Shown piece by piece: positions 1-8,998 of a DNA stretch of 57,306 nucleotides (positions are counted from its first letter, which is position 1; each line of letters begins with the position of its first letter). The position numbers were made by a program, and so were the translations under genes. The notes under the pieces were generated by a model that saw only the letters and a list, made by a program, of their open reading frames with translations, was not told where the DNA came from and ran no database searches. Origin of the DNA: DAONDZ01 sp964517555 (lineage in GTDB: Bacteria > Patescibacteriota > Patescibacteriia > Patescibacteriales > UBA12465); assembly GCA_964517555.1 (NCBI GenBank), contig CAZFEF010000003.1:1-57306 (forward strand), given 5' to 3'.

Positions 1-9
1 CCCGTATGA

Positions 10-37
10 AAAAAGCTACCTTTCAGGGTAGCTTTTT
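10..37. terminator. Bidirectional intrinsic terminator
   Basis: An 11-bp hairpin (AAAAAGCTACC / GGTAGCTTTTT, 6-nt loop) has an A-run on one side and a T-run on the other, so it can act on both strands. It overlaps the stop codon of the minus-strand gene at 16-486. Confidence 0.8.
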
Positions 38-486
38 GAGTGCGGGGAGGAGGTCATTTCGGCTTCGCGACGATCGCTCCACATGGCGTAGATAAAGAGT
101 GCGGCCGTCCCGAAAACCATTAGTATTGGTATTAGCAATCCGATGGCTTCTTCGGTCGGGTTGGTGGGTGCAATTACTGCTCGGTTAACAGTGTCGGCTA
201 ACAGATAGCTAGCCACGGTGATTATACTATCGCCTCTTTGTTCTTGATGCCACAATCTTGGTCCTTTGACGATAACTTTTTGGCCCTGGTATTTAATTTC
301 TCTCGTCTGATTTTCATGGCGAAATTCGGTCAGGGTTTTTAATTTTTGGCCCGGTTTAGCCAAGTAGAGGTTTTTAACCAAGAAGACGGTATCACTTCCG
401 TCGATTGTTTGGTTTATTTCCTCGTTGATTTGGCTGAAGGCGGATAATCCGCAAAGCAGGAGAGCAATAGCTATTAAAGTTTTCAT
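16..486 (-). CDS. Hypothetical exported, membrane-anchored protein
   Basis: A 156-aa protein that I do not recognise. It starts with a signal-peptide-like segment (Met-Lys, then a hydrophobic stretch to about residue 18). A polar region follows (residues ~20-110), then a single hydrophobic segment near residues 112-135 and a short charged tail. The inferred topology is a small extracytoplasmic domain with one C-terminal membrane anchor. The reading frame ends inside a terminator hairpin. A consensus promoter lies about 35 bp upstream at 519-545, and the gene is transcribed divergently from mreB. Confidence 0.6.
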   Translation of the reverse strand: MKTLIAIALLLCGLSAFSQINEEINQTIDGSDTVFLVKNLYLAKPGQKLKTLTEFRHENQTREIKYQGQKVIVKGPRLWHQEQRGDSIITVASYLLADTVNRAVIAPTNPTEEAIGLLIPILMVFGTAALFIYAMWSDRREAEMTSSPHSKSYPER

Positions 487-518
487 GGGATGATTTTAGT
501 TAATGAACTGTATTTTAG

Positions 519-545
519 ATTATAACAATTTTATTTTTTTGTCAA
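519..545 (-). promoter_or_regulatory. Sigma70-type promoter for the 16-486 gene
   Basis: On the minus strand, TTGACA and TATAAT are both perfect but separated by 15 bp, shorter than the optimal 17. The predicted transcript starts about 25 nt before the ATG at 486. Confidence 0.6.
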
Positions 546-609
546 TTTAAAGGATTTGCTATTTTAAATCTTTTACGCTAAGATATAGGTGTTTATTATT
601 ATTTTTTCT

Positions 610-1623
610 ATGTTTATCAAGCGAATTGGCATTGACCTAGGCACCACTTATACTTTAGTTTACCTACCGAAAAGGGGAGTGGTGATTAATGAACCTTCAG
701 TAGTGGCGGTCTCAGTTGAGGATCGTAAGGTTTTGGCTGTGGGCAATGAAGCCAAGGATATGTTAGGCCGGACTCCGGATACTATTGTGGCTTTAAGGCC
801 GTTGAAGGATGGAGTAATTGCTGACTACAAGACCACTGAGGCCATGATTCGTTATTTTATTAATAAAACTTTAGGAGGTGTTCGTTTCTTTCGTCCGGAA
901 GTGATGGTGGCTGTACCGGCTGGTATTTCTTCTACTGAACGTCGAGCAGTCATTGAAGCTACTTTAGCCGCTGGGGCTAAGGCGGCTTATATTATTAAAG
1001 AACCGGTAGCGGCTGCTATCGGCGCCGATATTCCAATTAGCTCAGCCACCGGTCATATGATTATCGATATCGGTGGCGGCACAGCAGAAATGGCCGTGAT
1101 TTCTTTGGGCGGAGTTGTGGCTTCCACCTCGGTGAAAGTGGGCGGAAATCGTTTTGATGCCGCTATCTTGGAATATGTTCGCAAAAAACATAACTTGATT
1201 ATTGGCGAGAGAACAGCGGAAGAGATAAAGATCAAGGTTGGATCGGCGCTTTATTTACCGGAAGATGAGAAATTGAAAATGGAAATAAACGGTCGTGACG
1301 CTATCTCTGGTTTACCTCGCACTATGATTATCACTAGCGACGATGTCACTGCCGCCATTCAGAACGAATTGGAGGAGATATTAACTGCCACCAAGAGAAT
1401 TTTACAAAAGACTCCGCCGGAATTAGTGGCTGATATTATCGATAAAGGTATTGTGATTTCCGGTGGCAGCGCTTTATTGCGCAATATTGATCAATTATTT
1501 TCTCGAGCTATCGGCGTTTCCGCCTATATTGCCGATGATCCCTTGCTGTGCGTAGCTAAGGGAACCGGAATCGCTTTGGATAATTTGGACTCCTATAAAC
1601 GCAGCATCTTGGCGACTAAATAA
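610..1623 (+). CDS. mreB: Rod-shape actin homologue MreB
   Basis: A 337-aa cytoskeletal ATPase of the actin/Hsp70 fold that guides elongation-phase peptidoglycan synthesis beneath the membrane. Phosphate-1 loop GIDLGTTYT lies at residues ~7-15, phosphate-2 IDIGGGTAE near 155, and the adenosine motif ISGGSALL near 290. The length matches the family (about 335-350). An in-frame GTG at 589 would add seven hydrophobic residues. I prefer the ATG at 610 because MFIKRIGIDLGTT is the usual MreB N-terminus. It is followed after 6 nt by a glycosyltransferase, so the two are probably co-transcribed. Confidence 0.9.
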   Translation: MFIKRIGIDLGTTYTLVYLPKRGVVINEPSVVAVSVEDRKVLAVGNEAKDMLGRTPDTIVALRPLKDGVIADYKTTEAMIRYFINKTLGGVRFFRPEVMVAVPAGISSTERRAVIEATLAAGAKAAYIIKEPVAAAIGADIPISSATGHMIIDIGGGTAEMAVISLGGVVASTSVKVGGNRFDAAILEYVRKKHNLIIGERTAEEIKIKVGSALYLPEDEKLKMEINGRDAISGLPRTMIITSDDVTAAIQNELEEILTATKRILQKTPPELVADIIDKGIVISGGSALLRNIDQLFSRAIGVSAYIADDPLLCVAKGTGIALDNLDSYKRSILATK

Positions 1624-1629
1624 AATAAT

Positions 1630-2853
1630 ATGACTATCGGGATCGACGCTTCGCGAGCTAATCGCGAATTTAAAACCGGTACAGAATGGTATTCTTACCA
1701 TGTCATTAATAATTTGGCTGAATTGGATCATCGTAATAACTATTTGCTCTATGGCCTTGATCCTTGGCGACCGGAATTAAAGCAAATTATTAAGGAACAT
1801 CGAAATGTTCGAGGGAAAATATTATTTTGGCCCTTTACTTATTTTTGGACCTTGGGACGCTTGAGCTGGGAAATGCTTTGGCGACGTCCCCGAATATTGT
1901 TTGTCCCGGCCCATACTTTGCCATTGATTCATCCTCGTCGAAGTATAGTAACTATCCATGACATTGCCTTCAAAAAAGAGAAACAAGTCTATGAAGAGCA
2001 GTTTGTAGAGCGAGGTGGTCGCCCTCTTAAGCGAGCGATAATTTTCTTGCTTAAACATTTTTCTTTTCTAATTGGCTCGGGATTTAAATATGAACCCACT
2101 ACATACCTAGATTGGTCTACTAAGTTTGCCTTGCGTCACGCCAAGAAAATAATTACCGTTTCCCAGTTTACTAAGAATGAATTGATCAACGCTTATCGTG
2201 TGACGCCGGAAAAGATTACAGTGGTGCATAATGGCTATGATCATAACTATTACCGGGTCATCAAGGATCAGGAGAAAGCTATTCAAGTCGCCAATGGTTA
2301 TGGCTTAGATTTTCCATATCTTTTATATGTCGGTCGTTTGGAAAAAAAGAAAAATATTCCTTTCTTGGTAGAGGCCTTCGCTTTGCTCAAAGAAAGACAT
2401 CCTGAGATTAAGGAGAAATTAGTGTTGATCGGCCAGGCTAGTTTCGGTTATGATGAAATCAAATATATTATCGAAGAATATGACTTGGACCAGGAAGTGG
2501 TAATGCCGGGATGGATTAGTGAAGCCGATTTGCCTTATTTATATAACCGCGCTCAGGCTTTTGTTTTTCCTTCACGTCATGAAGGATTTGGAATTCCGGT
2601 TATTCAAGCCTTGGCTTGTGGTTTGCCCACCGCTGTTTCTGATTTGCCGGTAATGCGCGAAGTGGCCGGCGAGGCGGTAATTTATTTTGACAAGGATAAT
2701 AAAGAAGAAATGGCTGAAAAATTGTTTCAACTATTATCTGATCAAGAATTACGGGATAAGCTACGTCTGGCAGGGCTGGAACAGGCCCAGCAATTTAGCT
2801 GGGAAAAATGTGCCGCTGAAACTTTAAAAGTATTGCAGACTGTGATAGAATAA
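1630..2853 (+). CDS. Glycosyltransferase family 4 (GT-B fold)
   Basis: A 407-aa cytoplasmic or membrane-associated sugar transferase, probably building cell-surface polysaccharide or glycolipid. The nucleotide-sugar domain begins near residue 230 with YVGRLEKKKN. The GT4 E-x7-E signature is in HEGFGIPVIQALACG at ~316-330. The N-terminal acceptor domain is ordinary. It lies 6 nt after mreB and 6 nt before the subtilase gene, suggesting one operon. The donor and acceptor cannot be deduced. Confidence 0.85.
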   Translation: MTIGIDASRANREFKTGTEWYSYHVINNLAELDHRNNYLLYGLDPWRPELKQIIKEHRNVRGKILFWPFTYFWTLGRLSWEMLWRRPRILFVPAHTLPLIHPRRSIVTIHDIAFKKEKQVYEEQFVERGGRPLKRAIIFLLKHFSFLIGSGFKYEPTTYLDWSTKFALRHAKKIITVSQFTKNELINAYRVTPEKITVVHNGYDHNYYRVIKDQEKAIQVANGYGLDFPYLLYVGRLEKKKNIPFLVEAFALLKERHPEIKEKLVLIGQASFGYDEIKYIIEEYDLDQEVVMPGWISEADLPYLYNRAQAFVFPSRHEGFGIPVIQALACGLPTAVSDLPVMREVAGEAVIYFDKDNKEEMAEKLFQLLSDQELRDKLRLAGLEQAQQFSWEKCAAETLKVLQTVIE

Positions 2854-2859
2854 CTAATT

Positions 2860-4932
2860 ATGAAACAGATTTTTATCCTCATATTTTCTATTTTTTTATT
2901 TTTGCCGCTAGTCTCAGTGCAAGCGGCCTTTTTTCCTAATGATACTTATTATCGCCAGCAATGGTACTTAGAGAAAATTAAGGCTTATGAAGCCTGGGAC
3001 AAGGTTAATTCCAGCCCCAGTGCTGTTATCGCGGTCATTGACTCGGGCATCCAGATCAATCATCCGGAACTACGGAGCAATATTTGGGTTAACACTCGAG
3101 AAATACCAGGCAACAATATTGATGATGATCATAACGGTTTTATTGATGATTTAAACGGTTGGGACTTTGTGGCCAACGTTCCTGATCCAAATCCTAAGTT
3201 TGGAGAAAAGTATACTGATTCTGGAATTTCTCATGGTACCATGATCGCTGGTATTATCGCCGCTAATGGCAATAATAGTTATGGCGTCGCTGGTATTACC
3301 TGGAGGGCCCAAATTATGGCTTTACGAGTGTTAAGCGATTCTGGCGAGGGGAGAATGGCGGATGTTATCAAGGCTATTGATTATGCTGTCAATAATGGTG
3401 CCGATATCATTAATCTTAGTTTTTCTAGTCCTAGCTATAGTGAGGCGCTGAAAGAAGCTTTAGAGAGAGCTTATCGGGCCGGAGTTATTGTTGTGGCCGC
3501 TTCTGGCAACGAACAACCCGGTGGCCAAGGCTACAATTTAAATCGCAACCCACTTTATCCCGTTTGTTATCAGGGTGATAATGGCGAAAATTTAGTAATC
3601 GGCGTGGGGGCCACTGATACTTTAGACGCTAAGCCGACCTTTGCCAGTTACGGAGCTCAATGTATTGATATCTCCGCTCCGGGTGTTAGCTTTTTTAATA
3701 TCGTGACTTATAATCCGGCGGCTTACCAGGGTCAATTTGATAAATATTTTGACGGTTATTGGTCTGGTACTTCTATGGCGGCGCCTTTAGTTTCTGGAAC
3801 CTTAGCTCTAATTCGAGAAGTTAATCCTAACTTAAGCCGTGATGAGATTATAAACATCTTATTACGCAGTGCTGATAATATTAATGTTTTTAATCCAGAA
3901 TATATTGGCCAGACTGGCACTGGTCGTTTAAACGTTGGTGCCGCTATCAGGTGGGCTACGGAAAGATTGGGCGACCAAGCCGGATCGATCATTGTCTCAC
4001 CTTATTGGTCTCGTTTCAGTTCTTACTCCTATCGTTTTGATAGCCATTTGAATAAAATAGATTGGCGCTTAGATGATGGTCAGATCGAGAAAGAAATTAA
4101 TTGGGGTGATAAATCTCGGACTGGAGTTAATTTGACTACTGGAGATTTGACTGGTGACGGCCAGAGCGAAATTATTTTAGGATCTGGTTACAGCGCTGAG
4201 CCGTATGTAACTGTTTTGGACCAAAGCGGAAAAGTTTTAACTAAATTTTTGGCTTATAGCCGCACTATGCGCGGTGGTATTAATGCCGCGGTGGGCGATG
4301 TTAACGGCGATGGGAAGCTAGAGATTATTACCGCCCCTAATTATGCCGCCTATCCGCAGGTTAAAGTCTTTAATTCTCGCGGTCAATTGTTAAAAGATTT
4401 TTTGGCTTATGATCGGCGTTTCACCGGCGGAGTTAATGTGGCCAGTGGCGATGTTAATGGTGATGGCCTAGACGAAATAGTTACCGCTCCCAGTTCTTCT
4501 GGCGGTCCACATATTCGAGTTTTTGATTATCAGGGGCGAGTCTTGAACCAATTTATGGCCTATGACAAAAATTTTCGCGGAGGGGTCAATGTAATAGTGA
4601 GCAATATTGATGGTCGCTTGGAGCGGAGTCGGGCCGAGATTATCGTTGCGCCCCTTAAAGATAGCGAACCTCGAGTTAAAGTTTTTTCCAATGACGGGCG
4701 CTTGAAATTAAATTTTCTGGCTTATGACGCTAAATTCCGCAATGGAGTTAGTTTGGCTAGCGGTGATATTGACGCTGACGGCCAGGTAGATATCATAACC
4801 GGCGCTGGTCCGGGCGGATCTCCTCATGTCAGGGCTTGGAGCAATCGGGGCGAGCTTTTGAGTTCGTTTTATGCTTATCCGGAAAACTTTGACAAAGGGG
4901 TCAATGTTGGCTTTATCTTATCAGCCAAATAG
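2860..4932 (+). CDS. Secreted subtilisin-like protease with FG-GAP-type repeats
   Basis: A 690-aa secreted S8 family serine protease. A signal peptide covers residues 1-22 (hydrophobic core, then VQAA). The catalytic triad is visible: Asp61 in AVIDSGI, His125 in SHGTMIAG and Ser305 in SGTSMAAP. Residues ~420-690 hold about five repeats of ~50 aa, each with a Ca-binding-like GDxNGDG or GDLTGDG motif followed by a conserved FLAYD segment, as in FG-GAP/VCBS propeller-like domains. No LPxTG or C-terminal membrane anchor is seen. It is the third gene of the mreB-GT4 run. The repeat region may bind surface glycans or proteins (inference). Confidence 0.9.
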   Translation: MKQIFILIFSIFLFLPLVSVQAAFFPNDTYYRQQWYLEKIKAYEAWDKVNSSPSAVIAVIDSGIQINHPELRSNIWVNTREIPGNNIDDDHNGFIDDLNGWDFVANVPDPNPKFGEKYTDSGISHGTMIAGIIAANGNNSYGVAGITWRAQIMALRVLSDSGEGRMADVIKAIDYAVNNGADIINLSFSSPSYSEALKEALERAYRAGVIVVAASGNEQPGGQGYNLNRNPLYPVCYQGDNGENLVIGVGATDTLDAKPTFASYGAQCIDISAPGVSFFNIVTYNPAAYQGQFDKYFDGYWSGTSMAAPLVSGTLALIREVNPNLSRDEIINILLRSADNINVFNPEYIGQTGTGRLNVGAAIRWATERLGDQAGSIIVSPYWSRFSSYSYRFDSHLNKIDWRLDDGQIEKEINWGDKSRTGVNLTTGDLTGDGQSEIILGSGYSAEPYVTVLDQSGKVLTKFLAYSRTMRGGINAAVGDVNGDGKLEIITAPNYAAYPQVKVFNSRGQLLKDFLAYDRRFTGGVNVASGDVNGDGLDEIVTAPSSSGGPHIRVFDYQGRVLNQFMAYDKNFRGGVNVIVSNIDGRLERSRAEIIVAPLKDSEPRVKVFSNDGRLKLNFLAYDAKFRNGVSLASGDIDADGQVDIITGAGPGGSPHVRAWSNRGELLSSFYAYPENFDKGVNVGFILSAK

Positions 4933-4969
4933 GGTATAATTAGCTTAGTTATTATTTTTATCAATCTAT

Positions 4970-5986
4970 ATGCCTCAAGTAATTTTTGACAAAAAAAACA
5001 TATTGATTATCGGTGGTGCCGGATTCATCGGCTCGCATTTATGTGAAGAATTGGTCAAGGAGGCCAAGATTATTTGTGTAGATAATTTTAGCAGCAGCTC
5101 AGAGTCAAATATTGAGCATTTATTGCCTAATCCTGATTTTGTTTTTATAAACCATGATATTTCCTTGCCGCTTGATTTAGAATCGAGACCGGAATTAAAA
5201 AAATTTAAAGTTGCCTTTCAGGGGATTCAGGAGATTTATTATCTAGCTTGTCCGACCTCGCCCAAGCACTTTATTGAAAATCGTTTAGGAATGCTACTGT
5301 CCAATTCGCTGGGAATAAAGAATGCTTTGGATTTAGCCTTAAAATATCAATCCAAACTTTTACATTTTTCCTCCTCAGTGGTTTACGGTCCCAGGCCCTT
5401 GGGTACCAGTATCAAGATTAAGGAAGATTTCCAGGGAATCGTCAATCATTTGTCCGATCGCAGCGCCTATGATGAAGGCAAGCGTTTTGCGGAGACGATG
5501 GTCAAAAATTATCGCGATATTTATAATTTAGACACTAAAATTATTCGCGTCTTTAGAACCTACGGTCCGCGAATGAACTTGCATGATGATCAGATGTTGC
5601 CGGATTTTATTCTTAGCGCCATGAATAATGAAAACTTGGTTATTTTCGGTGATGAGAATTTTTCCTCTTCATTCTGTTATGTAACCGATATTGTTGATGC
5701 GGCTATCAAGATGATGTCTTCCAATTTTTCCGGTCCGATTAATGTCGGTTCTGATGAAGACGTAAAACTATCTTCCATTGCTCAAATGATAGTTACCGAA
5801 CTGGGATCTAGCTCCTCGATAATTTACAGCGAAAAGAAAATGTTTATGAGCGAATTACCATTACCGGATATTACCATTGCCAAGAATGAGTTAAGTTGGA
5901 TGCCAGTGGTCACTCTTAGTAACGGCTTAAAGAAAACTATTTTTGACTTGCAGGCCAAAAAACAACTAAAAGGTTTTTCTTCTTAA
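4970..5986 (+). CDS. UDP-glucuronate decarboxylase-like NAD-dependent epimerase/dehydratase
   Basis: A 338-aa extended short-chain dehydrogenase. The NAD-binding GGAGFIG is at residues 15-21, SSVVYGP near 138-144, and the catalytic Tyr167-x3-Lys171 sits in AYDEGKRFAET. The YDEGKR signature and the following RTYGPRMNLHD are typical of UDP-glucuronate decarboxylase (UDP-xylose synthase), but other sugar epimerases are possible. A TATAAT -10 lies at 4935-4940 with only a weak -35. The 3' end overlaps the convergent glycosyltransferase by 4 nt. It probably supplies a nucleotide sugar to the neighbouring glycosyltransferases. Confidence 0.8.
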   Translation: MPQVIFDKKNILIIGGAGFIGSHLCEELVKEAKIICVDNFSSSSESNIEHLLPNPDFVFINHDISLPLDLESRPELKKFKVAFQGIQEIYYLACPTSPKHFIENRLGMLLSNSLGIKNALDLALKYQSKLLHFSSSVVYGPRPLGTSIKIKEDFQGIVNHLSDRSAYDEGKRFAETMVKNYRDIYNLDTKIIRVFRTYGPRMNLHDDQMLPDFILSAMNNENLVIFGDENFSSSFCYVTDIVDAAIKMMSSNFSGPINVGSDEDVKLSSIAQMIVTELGSSSSIIYSEKKMFMSELPLPDITIAKNELSWMPVVTLSNGLKKTIFDLQAKKQLKGFSS

Positions 5987-7083
5987 TTATTATTTATCAC
6001 TTCGATTATTCGGGCGGTGTAGCTAGCTACTTCGCCCTTTTTGATATAGAGAGGGTTTTTGAGATGATTGTTTATGGCCGCTATCAATTCGGTTTCGTTT
6101 TGCGGCTCGAAAGTGGTCCCGCCAAGACGGGTGATTAATTCGGGAATACCACCAATATGACTAGCGATAGTCGGAGTGCCCTGAGAGGCGGCTTCGATGA
6201 TAACATTAGGTGAGTTTTCATAAGTCAGGGAGGGTAGAATGAGGGCGCTGCTTTCAGCCAATAAACTAAATATTTTATTACTTTCAAGCCGCCCCAGGAA
6301 TCTTATATTTTCTCTCTTGGTATTTTCTTTCAGATTGTCTAATTGTGTTCCGTCGCCGACGATGTTTAACTTCAAGTTTTTAGGTAATTTCTTCCAAAGG
6401 GCTACTAGCCAAGGAATACCTTTAGATTTTTCTATTTGGCCAATAGTGATAAATTGGTTCGGATCGCGTTTGGTTTTTTGGTGCTCAGCGATCATCACTG
6501 GGTTTAATCCAACATATGTCTCTGATTTGGGAAAGAATAAACGTTTTTGATGAAGTTCTAGCAACCATTTCGAGGGAGAAATAACTAGATCTGGTGATCC
6601 CATTAATTTTCTGGTTTGCTTCTGATAATAGCGGGCCATGATTGAATCTAGTTTTTTTTCTTCTTTCCAGAGAATAATGCCCGAGGGGTGGAGCAGTTGC
6701 AAATCGTGGAGAATATGGATATGTCGTAATTTGTTCTTTTTTATCAGGCGGGGGATTAATAGTCCTAAGCCCATTAAATTATTAGTGATGACCATCTCTG
6801 GTTTTTCAGTTTGCCAGATTTTTTTGGTTTGGTGATAGCGACGATAGTCATATAAGTTGTTCGTCTGCCAGAGGCAACGATAGAGCCAGTTTTTTTCTTT
6901 TAGTTTTGAATAATTGGATTTTAAGTAATAGTTATTATGGGAACGATATGATTTGGCGGCCGTAGAGATGGTAAAAACTTGGTGTCCTGCTTGGGTTAAT
7001 TCCCGACTCAAATTAGCGGCTATTTTTTCAGCGCCGCCACGTTCATGGGGATAGTAAAGGTTGTTGAGGATGGCAATTTTCAT
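5983..7083 (-). CDS. Glycosyltransferase family 4
   Basis: A 366-aa GT-B glycosyltransferase. The N-terminus has the acceptor-domain glycine motif HERGGAEK (residues ~13-20). The C-terminal domain has the GT4 signature YENSPNVIIEAASQG, with its two glutamates, near 285-300. It is transcribed divergently from the membrane protein starting at 7114 and converges on the epimerase gene. The substrate is unknown. The context (decarboxylase, three further glycosyltransferases) suggests surface polysaccharide assembly. Confidence 0.85.
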   Translation of the reverse strand: MKIAILNNLYYPHERGGAEKIAANLSRELTQAGHQVFTISTAAKSYRSHNNYYLKSNYSKLKEKNWLYRCLWQTNNLYDYRRYHQTKKIWQTEKPEMVITNNLMGLGLLIPRLIKKNKLRHIHILHDLQLLHPSGIILWKEEKKLDSIMARYYQKQTRKLMGSPDLVISPSKWLLELHQKRLFFPKSETYVGLNPVMIAEHQKTKRDPNQFITIGQIEKSKGIPWLVALWKKLPKNLKLNIVGDGTQLDNLKENTKRENIRFLGRLESNKIFSLLAESSALILPSLTYENSPNVIIEAASQGTPTIASHIGGIPELITRLGGTTFEPQNETELIAAINNHLKNPLYIKKGEVASYTARIIEVINNN

Positions 7084-7113
7084 TTTTGTCCCTTTTTGGT
7101 TATAATGGAAGAT

Positions 7114-8961
7114 ATGAAGTCTTTATTCCAATATCTAAGAAATGATTATCATCTGGTCTTGACCCTGCTTTTGGGTTTAGTGTCTTTTTGGGGAGCTATC
7201 GTCTATTTACTTTATCAGCTTAATAGTTTGGGTGTGTTTTTGGCTTTAATTTTGGTGCTTTTATCAGGCTTTTTTATTATACGTTATTTGCGCTTGGCTA
7301 GGCAAGAGAAGAATATTTCCGAGCCAAAACGCTTTTACCCCTGGCTGACCATCGGCTATATTTCGGTGGCGGTTATATTTTTAATTCTAGTGATTGAGAG
7401 TCGAACCGGGAGGAGCCTGGTTTCGCCCTTTGAAGTTTTGCCAATTTATTCTTTGGGTTTATATTTAGTGTTGACTCTGGTAGCTATAATTTTAGTTTAT
7501 CGTGGTGCTAGATATAGTACTTTAGTATTAATCGGTCATTTTCTTTTATCTTTTTCCGTTTTGCCTTTGGTTTATAGCGCCGGCTATGGCTATGATCCGT
7601 TTTTGCATCGGGCGGCCCTGAAAGCGATTGATGTTGGCGGGGTAATATATCCCAAAACTTTTTATTATTCCGGCCAATATAGTTTAGAGGTAATCATTCA
7701 TCGCTTGAGCGCGATTGATTGGCGCTGGATTGATAATTTTCTAGTTCCAGTCTTGGCTGCTTTTTTCTTACCCTTAGTTTCTTTAAAAGTCGGGCAGGGC
7801 AGGGGGAAATATTTTGCCGTACTGTTGCTTTTATTGTGGCCTTTTTCTTTTTTAACTTACACTGTCCCTCAGAATTTGGCTTATTTATTTTTACTCTTAG
7901 TTATTTTGCTATCTCTCGAGCGCCGGAAAGGAAATTTGCCGGGCGGCAATTTATTAGTCATGTTGATTTTGTCCTTGGCGGCAGTCTTGACCCAGCCCTT
8001 AGCGGGTTTACCGGCCCTGTTTCTAACCTTAGCTTTATTCCTAGGAATTAAATATCGCTTCGCTTATTGGGGGCTCTGGGTGCAGGCTGTTTTTTGGCCG
8101 TTATTTTTTTGGCTATTTCTGCCGACAAAATTAGCCTGGCCTCATTTGAGTTCTGGCCGTTGGCTAGAAAATGTTGGTAGTTGGTGGGAAAATATTATCT
8201 ATTCCTGGGAAGATATTCGTTGGCTGGTTTTATTAGCTGTGGCTTTGTTTTCTTTTTGGTTGGCTAATAAAAGAAAGCATTTATATCCTTATGTTTTTTC
8301 GGCCAGTAGTTTATTTCTAGCTTATGGCCTTTGTCTGTTTTGGCCTTCTGATAATTTGGCTTTAACCGAAAAATATGATTATGCCAACCGTCTTTTAACC
8401 GCCGGAGCATTGTTCTTGTTGCCGCTGTTATTGGCTGGCGGTGAGTTTATCGGGGAAAGGTTGGGTCGAGAGAAGCTTCCTGGCCGAATGATAATTATTT
8501 TTTTCTTGGGGGTTTTTATAACCGCCTCGTTCTATCTGGCTTATCCGCGTCAAGACGCTCATTTTTCCGCTAAGGGCTATTCGGTCTCGGCTAGCGACTT
8601 ACGGGCAGTGGATTATGTTGATTCAGTCGGCGGTGATCGTAATTATATCGTTTTAGCTAATCAACAAGTGGGGGCCGCCGCTATTTCCAGTTTTGGGTTT
8701 AAGCGTTATTTTGGACCGTATTTTTATTACTCCACTCAAAGTGGCGGTGAATTACAAGAATATTTTACTACTTTAATGGCTGACCCTCGTCGTGAAACGG
8801 TTATTGGCGCCATGGATTTAGTCGGAGTGAATGAGGTCTATGTAGTGGTGAATAATTATTGGTGGGATTTTGAACGGGTGGTGCGATTGATGAAATTTAT
8901 TTCCGATGATTGGCAAAAAATTGATAATGGTGAGGTTTTTGTATTTTGGTTTAAGCGTTAG
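7114..8961 (+). CDS. Polytopic membrane protein, possibly GT-C glycosyltransferase-like
   Basis: A 615-aa integral membrane protein with about 12-13 hydrophobic segments between residues 10 and 480, then a soluble C-terminal domain of about 130 aa. The first large loop contains YGYDPFLHRAA, an acidic-histidine arrangement reminiscent of GT-C membrane glycosyltransferases, but I cannot assign a family. The long frame extends upstream to 7045, inside the divergent gene. I prefer the ATG at 7114 because TATAAT lies at 7100-7105 just before it, implying a very short leader. It sits among glycosyltransferases. Confidence 0.7.
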   Translation: MKSLFQYLRNDYHLVLTLLLGLVSFWGAIVYLLYQLNSLGVFLALILVLLSGFFIIRYLRLARQEKNISEPKRFYPWLTIGYISVAVIFLILVIESRTGRSLVSPFEVLPIYSLGLYLVLTLVAIILVYRGARYSTLVLIGHFLLSFSVLPLVYSAGYGYDPFLHRAALKAIDVGGVIYPKTFYYSGQYSLEVIIHRLSAIDWRWIDNFLVPVLAAFFLPLVSLKVGQGRGKYFAVLLLLLWPFSFLTYTVPQNLAYLFLLLVILLSLERRKGNLPGGNLLVMLILSLAAVLTQPLAGLPALFLTLALFLGIKYRFAYWGLWVQAVFWPLFFWLFLPTKLAWPHLSSGRWLENVGSWWENIIYSWEDIRWLVLLAVALFSFWLANKRKHLYPYVFSASSLFLAYGLCLFWPSDNLALTEKYDYANRLLTAGALFLLPLLLAGGEFIGERLGREKLPGRMIIIFFLGVFITASFYLAYPRQDAHFSAKGYSVSASDLRAVDYVDSVGGDRNYIVLANQQVGAAAISSFGFKRYFGPYFYYSTQSGGELQEYFTTLMADPRRETVIGAMDLVGVNEVYVVVNNYWWDFERVVRLMKFISDDWQKIDNGEVFVFWFKR

Positions 8962-8975
8962 GATGGTTAACTAAA

Positions 8976-8998
8976 AAAGAGGCGCTCTAGGCCTCTTT
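8976..8998. terminator. Bidirectional intrinsic terminator
   Basis: An 8-bp stem AAAGAGGC / GCCTCTTT with a 7-nt loop and flanking A- and T-runs lies between convergent genes. It overlaps the end of the 8987-10078 gene. Confidence 0.8.

Noticed and set aside
6239..6835. Two plus-strand ORFs (103 and 65 aa) inside the GT4 gene
   Set aside because: They are shadow frames of a well-supported minus-strand glycosyltransferase.
7045..7113. Upstream start of the membrane protein at 7045
   Set aside because: This part lies inside the divergent glycosyltransferase start. TATAAT at 7100-7105 points to the ATG at 7114.
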